Below are positions 35,401 through 48,898 of a stretch of 64,000 nt of DNA, in pieces (the first letter of the stretch is position 1; each line of letters opens with the position of its first letter). The notes beneath the pieces are model-generated. The model did no database searches, was not told the DNA's origin, and saw only the letters and a list, made by a program, of their open reading frames with translations. This stretch comes from Pictodentalium vernedei (Eukaryota; Mollusca; Scaphopoda; Dentaliida; Dentaliidae): assembly GCA_031216915.1 (NCBI GenBank), contig CM062289.1:254257113-254321112 (forward strand), in the 5' to 3' direction. A program made the translations under genes and the position numbers.

Positions 35401-38400
35401 ATATTTGGGCTCACTATAGAAGCCCGAATTCGAACTTAGTGCATTTCAGGCAAATTTCTTAAAAAATCTTCTTCTCCAGATTCAGCAGGCAGAATCTTTT
35501 GATATTTGGTATGTAACATTGTGGGGCGGATCTGATTGAAGTTTGTTCAAATCGGCTCCCTGGATTCATATTTGGGCTCACTATAGAAGCCTAAATTCGA
35601 ACTTAGTGCATTTCAGGCAAATTTTTTTAAAAATCTTCTTCTCCAGATCGAGCAAGCAGAATCTTTTGATATTTGGCATGCAACATTGTGGGGTGGATCT
35701 GATTCAAGTTTGTTCAAATCGGCTCCCTGGGTTTATATTTGGGCTCAGTATAGTAGCCTGAATTCGAACTTAGTGCATTTGAGGCAAATTTCTTCAAAAC
35801 TCTTCTTCTCCAGATCCAACAGGCAGGATCTTTTGATAATTGGTATGCAACATTGTGGGGTGGATCTGATTCAAGTTTGTTCAAATCGGGCCCCTGGAAT
35901 CATATTTGGGCACACTATAGAAGCCCGAATTCGAACTTAATGCATTTCAGGCAAATTTCTTAAAAAATCTTCTTCTCCAGATCCAGCAGGCAGAATCTTT
36001 TGATATTTGGTATGCAACATTGTGGGGTGGATCTGATTCAAGTTTGTTCAAATCGGCCCCCTGGGTTTATATTTGGGCTCAGTATAGAAGCTCGAATTCG
36101 AACTTAGTGCATTTCAGGCAAATTTCTTAAAAAATCTTCTTCTCCAGATCCAGCAGGCAGAATCTTTTGATATTTGGTATGTAACATTGTGGAGTGGATC
36201 TGATTCAAGGTTGTTCAAATCGACCCCCTGGAGTCATATTTGGGCTCACTATAGAAGCTCGAATTCGAACTTAGTGCATTTCAGGCAAATTTCTTAAAAA
36301 ATCTTCTTCTCCAGATCCAGCAGGCAGAATCTTTTGATATTTGGTATGTAACATTGTGGGGTGGATCTGATTCAAGTTTGTTCAAATCGGCCCCCTGGAG
36401 TCATATTTGGGCTCACTATAGAAGCCCGAATTCGAACTTAGTGCACTTCAGGAAAATTTCTTAAAAAATCTTCTTCTCCAGATCCAGCAGGCAGAATCTT
36501 TTGATATTTAACATGCAACATTGTGGGGTGGATCTGATTCAAGTTTGTTCAAATCGGCCTCCTGGGTTTATATTTGGGTTCAGTATAGAAGCTCGAATTC
36601 GAACTTAGTGCATTTCAGGCAAATTTCTTCAAAAATCTTCTTCTACAGATCCAGCAGGCAGGATCTTTTAATATTTGGTATGCAACATTGTGGGGTGGAT
36701 CTGATTCAAGTTTGTTCAAATCAGCCCCCTGGAGTCATATTTGGGCTCACTATAGAAGCCCGAATTCGAACTTAATGCATTTCAGGCAAATTTCTTAAAA
36801 AATCTTCCTCTCCAGATCCAGCAGGCAGAATCTTTTGAGACGTGGTATGCAACATTGTGGGGTGGATCTGATTCAGGTTTGTTCAAATCGGCCCCCTGGG
36901 TTTATATTTGGGCTCAGTATAGAAGCTCGAATTCGAACTTAGTGCATTTCAGGCAAATTTCTTCAAAAATCTTCTTCTCCAGATCCAGCAGGCAGGATCT
37001 TTTAATATTTGGCATGCAACATTGTGGGGTGGATCTGATTCAACTTTGTTCAAATCGCCCCCTGGATTCATATTTGGGCTCACTACAGAAGCCAGAAGCC
37101 CGAATTCGAACTTAGTGCATTTCAGGCAAATTTCTTAAAAAATCTTCTTCTCCAGATCCAGCAGGCAGAATCTTTTGGTATTTGGTATATAACATTGTGG
37201 GGCGGATCTGATTGAAGTTTGTTCAAATCGGCTCCCTGGATTCATATTTGGGCTCACTATAGAAGCCTAAATTCGAACTTAGTGCATTTCAGGAAAAATT
37301 TTTTTAAAATCTTCTTCTCCAGATCGAGCAGGTAGAATCTTTTGATATTTGGCATGCAACATTGTGGGGTGGATCTGATTCAAGTTTGTTCAAATCGGCT
37401 CTCTGGGTTTCTATTTGGGCTTAGTATAGAAGACCGAATTCGAACTTAGTGCATTTCAGGCAATTTCTTCAAAACTCGTCTTCTCCAGATCCAACAGGCA
37501 AGATCTTTTGATATTTGGTATGCAACATTGTGGGGTGGATCTGATTCAAGTTTGTTCAAATCGGCCCCCTGGAGTCATATTTGGGCTCACTATTGAAGCT
37601 CGAATTCGAACTTAGTGCATTTCAGGTAAATTTCTTAAAAAATCTTCTTTTCCAGATCCAGCAGGCAGAATCTTTTGATATTTGGTATGCAACATTGTGG
37701 GGTGGATCTGATTCAAGTTTGTTCAAATCGGACCCCTGGGTTTATATTTGGGCTCAGTATAGAAGCCCGAATTCGAACTTAATGCATTTCAGGCAAATTT
37801 CTTAAAAAATCTTCTTCTCCAGATCCAGCAGGCAGAATCTTTTGATATTTGGTGTGCAACATTGTGGGGTGGATCTGATTCAAGTTTGTTCAAATCGGCC
37901 CCCTGGATTCATATTTGGGCTCACTATAGAAGCCCGAATTCGAACTTAGTGCATTTCAGGCAAATTTCTTTAAAAATCTTCTTCTCCAGATTCAGCAGGC
38001 AGAATCTTTTGATATTTGGTATGTAACATTGTGGGGCGGATCTGATTGAAGTTTGTTCAAATCGGCTCCCTGGATTCATATTTGGGCTCACTATAGAAGC
38101 CTAAATTCGAACTTAGTGCATTTCTGGCATATTTTTTTAAAAATCTTCTTCTCCAGATCGAGCAAGCAGAATCTTTTGATATTTGGCATGCAACATTGTG
38201 GGGTGGATCTGATTCAAGTTTGTTCAAATCGGCTCCCTGGGTTTATATTTGGGCTCAGTATAGTAGCCTGAATTCGAACTTAGTGCATTTGAGGCAAATT
38301 TCTTCAAAACTCTTCTTCTCCAGATCCAACAGGCAGGATCTTTTGATAATTGGTATGCAACATTGTGGGGTGGATCTGATTCAAGTTTGTTCAAATCGGG

Positions 38401-41400
38401 CCCCTGGAATCATATTTGGGCACACTATAGAAGCCCGAATTCGAACTTAATGCATTTCAGGCAAATTTCTTAAAAAATCTTCTTCTCCAGATCCAGCAGG
38501 CAGAATCTTTTGATATTTGGTATGCAACATTGTGGGGTGGATCTGATTCAAGTTTGTTCAAATCGGCCCCCTGGGTTTATATTTGGGCTCAGTATAGAAG
38601 CTCGAATTCGAACTTAGTGCATTTCAGGCAAATTTCTTAAAAAATCTTCTTCTCCAGATCCAGCAGGCAGAATCTTTTGATATTTGGTATGCAACATTGT
38701 GGGGTGGATCTGATTCAAGTTTGTTCAAATCGGCCCCCTGGGTTTATATTTGGGCTCAGTATAGAAGCTCGAATTCGAACTTAGTGCATTTCAGGCAAAT
38801 TTCTTAAAAAATCTTCTTCTCCAGATCCAGCAGGCAGAATCTTTTGATATTTGGTATGTAACATTGTGGAGTGGATCTGATTCAAGGTTGTTCAAATCGA
38901 CCCCCTGGAGTCATATTTGGGCTCACTATAGAAGCTCGAATTCGAACTTAGTGCATTTCAGGCAAATTTCTTAAAAAATCTTCTTCTCCAGATCCAGCAG
39001 GCAGAATCTTTTGATATTTGGTATGTAACATTGTGGGGTGGATCTGATTCAAGTTTGTTCAAATCGGCCCCCTGGAGTCATATTTGGGCTCACTATAGAA
39101 GCCCGAATTCGAACTTAGTGCATTTCAGGAAAATTTCTTAAAAAATCTTCTTCTCCAGATCCAGCAGGCAGAATCTTCTGATATTTAACATGCAACATTG
39201 TGGGGTGGATCTGATTCAAGTTTGTTCAAATCGGCCTCCTGGGTTTATATTTGGGTTCAGTATAGAAGCTCGAATTCGAACTTAGTGCATTTCAGGCAAA
39301 TTTCTTCAAAAATCTTCTTCTACAGATCCAGCAGGCAGGATCTTTTAATATTTGGTATGCAACATTGTGGGGTGGATCTGATTCAAGTTTGTTCAAATCA
39401 GCCCCCTGGAGTCATATTTGGGCTCACTATAGAAGCCCGAATTCGAACTTAATGCATTTCAGGCAAATTTCTTAAAAAATCTTCTTCTCCAGATCCAGCA
39501 GGCAGAATCTTTTGATACGTGGTATGCAACATTGTGGGGTGGATCTGATTCAAGTTTGTTCAAATCGGCCCCCTGGGTTTATATTTGGGCTCAGTATAGA
39601 AGCTCGAATTCGAACTTAGTGCATTTCAGGCAAATTTCTTCAAAAATCTTCTTCTCCAGATCCAGCAGGCAGGATCTTTTAATATTTCGCATGCAACATT
39701 GTGGGGTGGATCTGATTCAACTTTGTTCAAATCGCCCCCTGGATTCATATTTGGGCTCACTACAGAAGCCAGAAGCCCGAATTCGAACTTAGTGCATTTC
39801 AGGCAAATTTCTTAAAAAATCTTCTTCTCCAGATCCAGCAGGCAGAATCTTTTGGTATTTGGTATATAACATTGTGGGGCGGATCTGATTGAAGTTTGTT
39901 CAAATCGGCTCCCTGGATTCATATTTGGGCTCACTATAGAAGCCTAAATTCGAACTTAGTGCATTTCAGGAAAATTTTTTTTAAAATCTTCTTCTCCAGA
40001 TTGAGCAGGTAGAATCTTTTGATATTTGGCATGCAACATTGTGGGGTGGATCTGATTCAAGTTTGTTCAAATCGGCTCTCTGGGTTTATATTTGGGCTTA
40101 GTATAGAAGACCGAATTCGAACTTAGTGCATTTCAGGCAAATTTCTTCAAAACTCTTCTTCTCCAGATCCAACAGGCAAGATCTTTTGATATTTGGTATG
40201 CAACATTGTGGGGTGGATCTGATTCAAGTTTGTTCAAATCGGCCCCCTGGAGTCATATTTGGGCTCACTATTGAAGCTCGAATTCGAACTTAGTGCATTT
40301 CAGGTAAATTTCTTAAAAAATCTTCTTCTCCAGATCCAGCAGGCAGAATCTTTTGATATTTGGTATGCAACATTGTGGGGTGGATCTGATTCAAGTTTGT
40401 TCAAATCGGCCCCCCTGGGTTTATATTTGGGCTCAGTATAGAAGCCCGAATTCGAACTTAATGCATTTCAGGCAAATTTCTTAAAAAATCTTCTTCTCCA
40501 GATCCAGCAGGCAGAATCTTTTGATATTTGGTATGCAACATTGTGGGGTGGATCTGATTCAAGTTTGTTCAAATCGGACCCCTGGGTTTATATTTGGGCT
40601 CAGTATAGAAGCTCGAATTCGAACTTAGTGCATTTCAGGCAAATTTCTTAAAAAATCTTCTTCTCCAGATCCAGCAGGCAGAATCTTTTGATATTTGGCA
40701 TGCAACATTGTGGGGTGGATCTGATTCAAGTTTGTTCAAATCGGCTCCCTGGGTTTATATTTGGGCTCAGTATAGAAGCCCGAATTCGAACTTAGTGCAT
40801 TTCAGGCAAATTTCTTAAAAAATCTTCTTCTCCAGATCCAGCAGGCAGAATCTTTTGATATTTGGTGTGCAACATTGTGGGGTGGATCTGATTCAAGTTT
40901 GTTCAAATCGGCTCCCTGGGTTTATATTTGGGCTCAGTATAGTAGCCTGAATTCGAACTTAGTGCATTTGAGGCAAATTTCTTCAAAACTCTTCTTCTCC
41001 AGATCCAACAGGCAGGATCTTTTGATAATTGGTATGCAACATTGTGGGGTGGATCTGATTCAAGTTTGTTCAAATCGGCCCCCTGGAATCATATTTGGGC
41101 ACACTATAGAAGCCCGAATTCGAACTTAATGCATTTCAGGCAAATTTCTTAAAAAATCTTCTTCTCCAGATCCAGCAGGCAGAATCTTTTGATATTTGGT
41201 ATGCAACATTGTGGGGTGGAACTGATTCAAGTTTGTTCAAATCGGCCCCCTGGATTTATATTTGGGCTCACTATAGAAGCCCGAATTTGAACTTAGTGCA
41301 TTTCAGGCAAATTTCTTAAAAACTCTTCTTCTCCAGATCCAGCAGGCAGAATCTTTTGATATTTGGTATGTAACATTATGGGGTGGATCTGATTCAAGGA

Positions 41401-44400
41401 TGTTCAAATCGACCCCCTGGAGTCATATTTGGGCTCACTATAGAAGCCCGAATTCAAACTTAGTGCATTTCAGGCAAATTTTTTAAAAAATCTTCTTCTC
41501 CAGATCCAGCCGGCAGAATCTTTTGATATTTGGCATGCGACATTGTGGGGTGGATCTGATTCAAGTTTGTTCAAACCGGCCCCCTGGGTTTATATTTGGG
41601 CTCAGTATAGAAGCTCGAATTCGAACTTAGTGCATTTCAGGCAAAATTCTTCAAAAATCTTCTTCTCCTGATCCAGCAGGCAGGATCTTTTAATATTTGG
41701 TATGCAACATTGTGGGGTGGATCTAATTCAAGTTTGTTCAAATCGGCCCCCTGGAGTCATATTTGGGCTCACTATAGAAGCCCGAATTCGAACTTAATGC
41801 ATTTCAGGCAAATTTCTTAAAAAATCTTCTCCAGATCCAGCAGGCAGGATCTTTTGATATGTGGTATGCAACATTGTGGGGTGGATCTAATTCAGGTTTG
41901 TTCAAATCGGCCCCCTGGGTTTATATTTGGGCTCAGTATAGAAGCTCGAATTCGAACTTAGTCGATTTCAGGTAAATTTCTTAAAAAATCTTCTCCAGAT
42001 CCAGCAGGCAGAATCTTTTGATATTTGGTATGCAACATTCTGGGGTGGATCTGATTCAAGTTTGTTCAAATCGGCCCCCTGGGTTTATATTTGGGCTCAG
42101 TATAGAAGCTCGAATTCGAACTTAGTGCATTTCAGGTAAATTTCTTAAAAAATCTTCTTCTCCAGATCCAGCAGGCAGAATCTTTTGATATTTGGTATGC
42201 AACATTGTGGGGTGGGTCTGATTCAAGTTTGTTCAAATCGGCCCCCTGGGTTTATATTTGGGCTCAGTATAGAAGCTCGAATTCGAACTTAGTGCATTTC
42301 AGGCAAATTTCTTAAAAAATCTTCTTCTCCAGATCCAGCAGGCAGAATCTTTTGATATTTGGTATGTAACATTGTGGGGCGGATCTGATTGAAGTTTGTT
42401 CAAATCGGCTCCCTGGATTCATATTTGGGCTCACTATAGAAGCCTAAATTCGAACTTAGTGCATTTCAGGCAAATTTTTTTTAAAATCTTCTTCTCCAGA
42501 TCGAGCAGGTAAAATCTTTTGATATTTGGCATGCAACATTGTGGGGTGGATCTGATTCAAGTTTGTTCAAATCGGCTCCCTGGGTTTATATTTGGGCTTA
42601 GTATAGAAGACCGAATTCGAACTTAGTGCATTTCAGGCAAATTTCTTCAAAACTCTTCTTCTCCAGATCCAACAGGCAAGATCTTTTGATATTTGGTATG
42701 CAACATTGTGGGGGTGGATCTGATTCAAGTTTGTTCAAATCGGCCCCCTGGAGTCATGTTTGGGCTCACTATTGAAGCTTGAATTCGAACTTAGTGCATT
42801 TCAGGTAAATTTCTTAAAAAATCTTCTTCTCCAGATCCAGCAGGCAGAATCTTTTGATATTTGGTATGCAACATTGTGGGATGGATCTGATTCAAGTTTG
42901 TTCAAATCGGCCCCCCTGGGTTTATATTTGGGCTCAGTATAGAAGCCCGAATTCGAACTTAATGCATTTCAGGCAAATTTCTTAAAAAATCTTCTTCTCC
43001 AGATCCAGCAGGCAGAATCTTTTGATATTTGGTATGCAACATTGTGGGGTGGATCTGATTCAAGTTTGTTCAAATCGGCTCCCTGGGTTTATATTTGGGC
43101 TCAGTATAGAAGCCCGAATTCAAACTTAGTGCATTTCAGGCAAATTTCTTAAAAAATCTTCTTCTCCAGATCCAGCAGGCAGAATCTTTTGATATTTGGT
43201 GTGCAACATTGTGGGGTGGATCTGATTCAAGTTTGTTCAAATCGGCCCCCTGGATTCATATTTGGGCTCACTATAGAAGCCCGAATTCGAACTTAGTTCA
43301 TTTCAGGCAAATATCTTAAAAAATCTTCTTCTCCAGATTCAGCAGGCAGAATCTTTTGATATTTGGTATGTAACATTGTGGGGCGGATCTGATTGAAGTT
43401 TGTTTAAATCGGCTCCCTGGATTCATATTTGGGCTCACTATAGAAGCCTAAATTCGAACTTAGTGCATTTCAGGCAAATTTTTTTAAAAATCTTCTTCTC
43501 CAGATCGAGCAAGCAGAATCTTTTGATATTTGGCATGCAACATTGTGGGGTGGATCTGATTCAAGTTTGTTCAAATCGGCCCCCTGGGTTTATATTTGGG
43601 CTCAGTATAGAAGCTCGAATTCAAACAACATTGTGGGGTGGATCTGATTCAAGTTTATTCAAATCGGCCCCCTGGAATCATATTTGGGCACACTATAGAA
43701 GCCCGAATTCGAATTTAATGCATTTCAGGCAAATTTCTTAAAAAATCTTCTTCTCCAGATCCAGCAGGCAGAATCTTTTGATATTTGGTATGCAACATTG
43801 TGGGGTGGATCTGATTCAAGTTTGTTCAAATCGGCCCCCTGGGTTTATATTTGGGCTCAGTATAGAAGCTCGAATTCGAACTTAGTGCATTTCAGGCAAA
43901 TTTCTTAAAAAATCTTCTTCTCCAGATCCAGCAGGCAGAATCTTTTGATATTTGGTATGCAACATTGTGGGGTGGATCTGATTCAAGTTTGTTCAAATCG
44001 GCCCCCTGGGTTTATATTTGGGCTCAGTATAGAAGCTCGAATTCGAACTTAGTGCATTTCAGGCAAATTTCTTTAAAAATCTTCTTCTCCAGATCCAGCA
44101 GGCAGAATCTTTTGATATTTGGTATGTAACATTGTGGGGTGGATCTGATTCAAGGTTGTTCAAATCGACCCCCTGGAGTCATATTTGGGCTCACTATAGA
44201 AGCTCGAATTCGAACTTAGTGCATTTCAGGCAAATTTCTTAAAAAATCTTCTTCTCCAGATCCAGCAGGCAGAATCTTTTGATATTTGGTATGTAACATT
44301 GTGGGGTGGATCTGATTCAAGTTTGTTCAAATCGGCCCCCTGGAGTCATATTTGGGCTCACTATAGAAGCCCGAATTCGAACTTAGTGCATTTCAGGAAA

Positions 44401-45640
44401 ATTTCTTAAAAAATCTTCTTCTCCAGATCCAGCAGGCAGAATCTTTTGATATTTAACAGGCAACATTGTGGGGTGGATCTGATTCAAGTTTGTTCAAATC
44501 GGCCTCCTGGGTTTATATTTGGGTTCAGTATAGAAGCTCGAATTCGAACTTAGTGCATTTCAGGCAAATTTCTTCAAAAATCTTCTTCTACAGATCCAGC
44601 AGGCAGGATCTTTTAATATTTGGTATGCAACATTGTGGGGTGGATCTGATTCAAGTTTGTTCAAATCAGCCCCCTGGATACATATTTGGGCTCACTATAG
44701 AAGCCCGAATTCGAACTTAATGCATTTCAGGCAAATTTCTTAAAAAATCTTCTTCTCCAGATCCAGCAGGCAGAATCTTTTGATACGTGGTATGCAACAT
44801 TGTGGGGTGGATCTGATTCAAGTTTGTTCAAATCGGCCCCCTGGGTTTATATTTGGGCTCAGTATAGAAGCTCGAATTCGAACTTAGAGCATTTCAGGCA
44901 AAATTCTTCAAAAATCTTCTTCCCCAGATCCAGCAGGCAGAATCTTTTGATATTTGGTAAGCAACATTGTGGGGTGGATCTGATTCAACTTTGTTCAAAT
45001 CGCCCCCTGGATTCATATTTGGGCTCACTACAGAAGCCAAAAGCCCGAATTCGAACTTAGTGCATTTCAGGCAAATTTCTTAAAAAATCTTCTTCTCCAG
45101 ATCCAGCAGGCAGAATCTTTTGATATTTGGTATGCAACATTGTGGGGTCGATCTGATTCAAGTTTTTTCAAATTGGCCCCCTGGGTTTATATTTGGGCTC
45201 AGTATAGAAGCTCGAATTCGAACTTAGTGCATTTCAGGCAAATTTCTTAAAAAATCTTCTTCTCCAGATCCAGCAGGTAGAATCTTTTGATATTTGGTAT
45301 GCAACATTGAGGGGTGGATCTGATTCAAGTTTGTTCCAATCGACCCCCTGGATTCATATTTGGGCTCACTATAGAAGCCCGAATTCGAACTTAGTGCATT
45401 TCAAGCAAATTTCTTAAAAAATCTTCTTCTCCAGATTCAGCTGGCAGAATCTTTTGATATTTGGTATGCAACATTGTGGGGTGGATCTGATTCAAGTTTG
45501 TTCAAATCGACTCCCTAGATTCATATTTGGGCTCACTATAGAAGCTCGAATTCGAACTTAGTGCATTTCAGGCAAATTTCTTTGAAAATCTTATTCTCAA
45601 GATCCAGCAGGCAGAATTTTTTGATATTGGGTTTGCACCA
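32450..45640 (+). repeat. ~167-bp satellite array (about 79 monomers) with 15-17-monomer higher-order periods
   Basis: Each monomer runs CTCCAGATCCAGCAGGCAGA, TTTTGATATTTGGTATGCAA, GTGGGGTGGATCTGATTCAA, ATATTTGGGCTCA, CGAATTCGAACTTAGTGCAT. Spacing is 167 bp (161 where TTCTTC loses six bases). Rare variants recur at fixed spacing: CTATTGAAGCT at about 34746, 37591, 40269 and 42770 (2845, 2678, 2501 bp, i.e. 17, 16, 15 monomers). Edges at 45640-46160 decay into diverged units. The 60-113-codon + strand ORFs here only reflect the monomer sequence. Confidence 0.93.
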
Positions 45641-45974
45641 TGCTTAGGGGGTGAGCTTCAAGTTTGTTCAAGCCAAGTCCCTGGGTTCATATTTGGGCTC
45701 ACTGTGGTAGCCCAAATTATAACTTAGTTCAAAATGAGAAATTTTCTTTAAAAATCTTCTTCAGATCCAGCAGTTGGAATGTTTTGATATTTGATATGCA
45801 GCATCCTTAGGGGGGGTGAGATTCAAGTTTGTTCAAGCCATGTCCCTAGGTCCATATTTGGACTCACTGTGGGGGCTTGAATTGTAACTTAGTTCAAAAT
45901 GAGGAATTTTCTTTAAAAATCTTCTTCTTCATGTCCAGCAGTCGGAATGTTTTGATATTTGGTGTGCAGCATCC

Positions 45975-45977
<3 letters not shown>

Positions 45978-46020
<43 letters not shown>
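45978..46020. repeat. 43-base G homopolymer
   Basis: Uninterrupted G run at the end of a satellite-like unit (GCATCCTTAG then G43). The two preceding units have G6-like runs at the same place, so it grew from the monomer's own GGGG. Confidence 0.9.
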
Positions 46021-46021
<1 letters not shown>

Positions 46022-46164
46022 TTTAAGTTTGTTAAAGCGAAGTCCCTGGGCTCATATACGGGCTCCCTGTGGGAGCCCGAATTATAACTTAGTTCAATAT
46101 GAGAAATATTCTTTAAAAATCTTCTTATTTTTTTAGATCCACTGGTCAGAATCTTTGGATATTT

Positions 46165-48898
46165 AGGCTTTTCCCTCTGGAAAAGACTATTGTTTTTCTA
46201 CGGATTATTATTATTATTATTTTATTTTTTTTTTTTTCCCACACATTTTGTCCGCACGATTCCGAAGCCATTTTCGGACCGATTTTCACAAAATTTTGCA
46301 CACGCATAGAGGGTCACAAAATCTAAAAATGTACCAAAGCAGAATTTTCAATTTAACCCTTATTTCGTCAGAATTGGCAAAAAACTGTAAAAATTGGGGT
46401 TTATCGGCACTTTCTCGAAACACGTCTTGTAGATTTTTTTTAAACCGTCATCATTGATAGACCCGTCTGTGCCACGACCTTTGATACACATGACATATCA
46501 GGCGATGCATATGGTAACCCTCCACAGGCTGCCAAACATTTAAATTTTGATGAAATGGGCTGGATTCAGGCCCCCAGAGCACCCGAACGATACACGAGAG
46601 ATAAACATAACTTCCTTTATTGGAAGTGGAATTCACCGGAGATCATTTTTGTAAGTAATAAGGGTGTTCAAAAAACCAAGCGTTAACCCGTTTTGGGCTG
46701 GTTAAACAGCAATACCCCCATAAAGCTAAAAAATTCAGGTTTTCCGTGGATTTCTCTAAACGAGTCTTGTAGATTTTCAAGAAAAAATTGTCACTCCCAG
46801 GCCTTGATGTGATAATAGAAGTTGCATGGACAAAATACTGCGGTGAGCATTTGTTAACCCTCCACGGGCTGCTAAAAGTCAAAATTGTGATAAAATGGGC
46901 TGTTTTTGGACGCCAACAGCACCCAACGGGTACGCCACAAAGAAAAGTGTTTTCTTTTATCGAGCGCACAATCTATACGGAAACATTTTTGTAAGTAGTA
47001 AGGGTATTCAAAAAACGAAGTCTTAACCCGTTTTGGGCAGGCTAAAGAGAGAGACCCCTTAAAATCTAAAAATTCCCATTTTCTGTGGATTTCTCTAAAT
47101 ACATTCCATAGGTTTTCAAGAAAAATTGACTACTTGCAGGTCTTTGTGTGACATTACAAGTTGCATGGACAAAATATACCGCTGAGCATTTATTAACCCT
47201 CTACAGAATGTCAAGCATCATAATTTTGTTGAAATGGGCTGTTTTCAGACACACACAGCATGCAATGTATGTCCGAGAGTTACACATAATCTCCTTTATT
47301 GGAAGTGGAATTCACTGAGGACCATTTTTGTAAGTAATAAGGGTATTCAAAAACCCAAGCGTTAACCCCTTTTGGGGTGGTTAATAGCGATACCCATCAA
47401 AAGCTAAAAAAAATCATGTTTTCTGTGGATATCGTTACAAACATCTTGGAAGTTTTCAACAGAAAATGGCCATTGATAGGTCTTGGAGTCACATTACCGG
47501 TTGCATGGATAAAATATTCCAGTAAGCATTTGTTAACCCTCCATGGGCTGCTAAATGTCAACATTTTGAAAAAATAGTCTTTTTTTGGACACCAACAATA
47601 ACAAATGGGAATGCCACAGAGATACATAACTTCTTTTACCGGATGCAAAACTGATAGAGAAAAATTTAGTAAGTAGTAAGGGTATTCAAAAAATCGAGGT
47701 CTTAACCCATTTTCGCCTGGTTAAGATGTACCCCTTAAAAGCTTAAAATTCCAGTTTTCTGTGGATTTCTCCAAAAAATCTAGTAAGTATTCAAGAAAAA
47801 TTGACCATTTGCAGGTCTTGGAGTGACATTACAAGTTGCATAGACAAAATATTCCAGTAAGCGTTAGTTAACCCTCCAGAGGCTGCAAAGCATAGAAATT
47901 TTGAGAAAATGGACTGTTCTTGGGCATCCATTGCACGCAATGTGTACCTGTGAGATAAACATAACCTTTTTCTTTGGAAGTGGAATTCCCCGAGGATCAT
48001 TTTTGTAAGTAATGAAGGTAATCATCAAACCAAGTATTAACCCGTTTAGGGCTGGTTACACATCCATACCCATTAAAAGGTTAAAAATTCATATTATCCG
48101 AGGATTTCTCTAAAAACATCTCGTATATTTTCAAGAAAAAATGGCCATGCTCAGATCTTAATGTGACATTACAAGTTGCATGTACAAAATATTCCTCTAA
48201 GCATTTGTTAACCCTATGCAGGTTCTCAAACATCAAAATGTTGATAAAATGGGCTGTGTTTGCGTATCCACAGCACCCGAAGTTGAGAGGAGAGATCAAA
48301 ATAAGTGGAAGTAGAATTCACTGAGAATTATTTTTGGAAGTAATAAGAGTATTAAAAAAACAACACTTAACCCGTTTTGGGCTGGATAAACAATAATACC
48401 CATCAAAAGCTTAAAATTCATGTTCTCCCTGGATTTCTCTGAAAACATCTTGTAGATTTTAAAGAAAAATGACCATTCACAGTTCTTGGTGTGACATTAA
48501 CAGTTGCATGAATAAATATTCCTGTTAGCACTTGTTAACACTCTACAAGCTGCCAAACGTCAATATTTTGGATACATTTGAGATAGAATGGACCATTTTC
48601 AAATAGACACAGCACTCAGTGGGTATGTGTCAAAGAAACATAACTCCTTTTGTCGGTCATTAACTTGTTGGACGACGATATTCACATTAACCCACTCCAC
48701 CGTTAATTATGGTTTTTACCTAAACAATTTTTTTATCAAACTGTCATTTGAGACTACTATACTCACCTTTCTCATAACATCAATGAAGGAACTTCAGTGA
48801 GACAGTTAAAAACAATTTATCAGACACTGTGGGGTCATGACAAATCATGGAATCTCATCGGGAAAAGCCATGATTCTCCAGAATCATAAAGTCTAGTT
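46165..48898 (+). mobile_element. Second HINE-like element nested in the first, with ~338-bp tandem repeats
   Basis: 5' hairpin AGGCTTTTCCCTCTGGAAAA followed by GACT; 3' end has the hairpin TGATTCTCCAGAATCA and AAAGTCTAGTT, pairing AGACT with AGTCT. Removing it joins GGATATTT to GGTATAAGC, exactly restoring the satellite-unit motif GATATTTGGTAT. Insertion is again next to T. 2.7 kb, no coding capacity seen. Confidence 0.7.
46430..48580 (+). repeat. ~338-bp tandem array, about six diverged copies
   Basis: Units share GGATTTCTCTAAA, TTGTAGATTTTCAAGAAAAA, ACATTACAAGTTGCATGGAC, GTTAACCCTCCA and TAACCCGTTTTGGGCTGG. The TACCC-AAAAG-like marker lies at about 46710, 47050, 47390, 47725, 48064 and 48395. 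Confidence 0.8.

Noticed and set aside
32450..45060. Many + strand ORFs of 60-113 codons with nearly identical sequences (for example around 33544, 35686, 38196, 43400)
   Set aside because: They are translations of the 167-bp monomer. The unit is not a multiple of three, so each ORF spans only one or two monomers, and variants include frameshifts with no sign of coding constraint.
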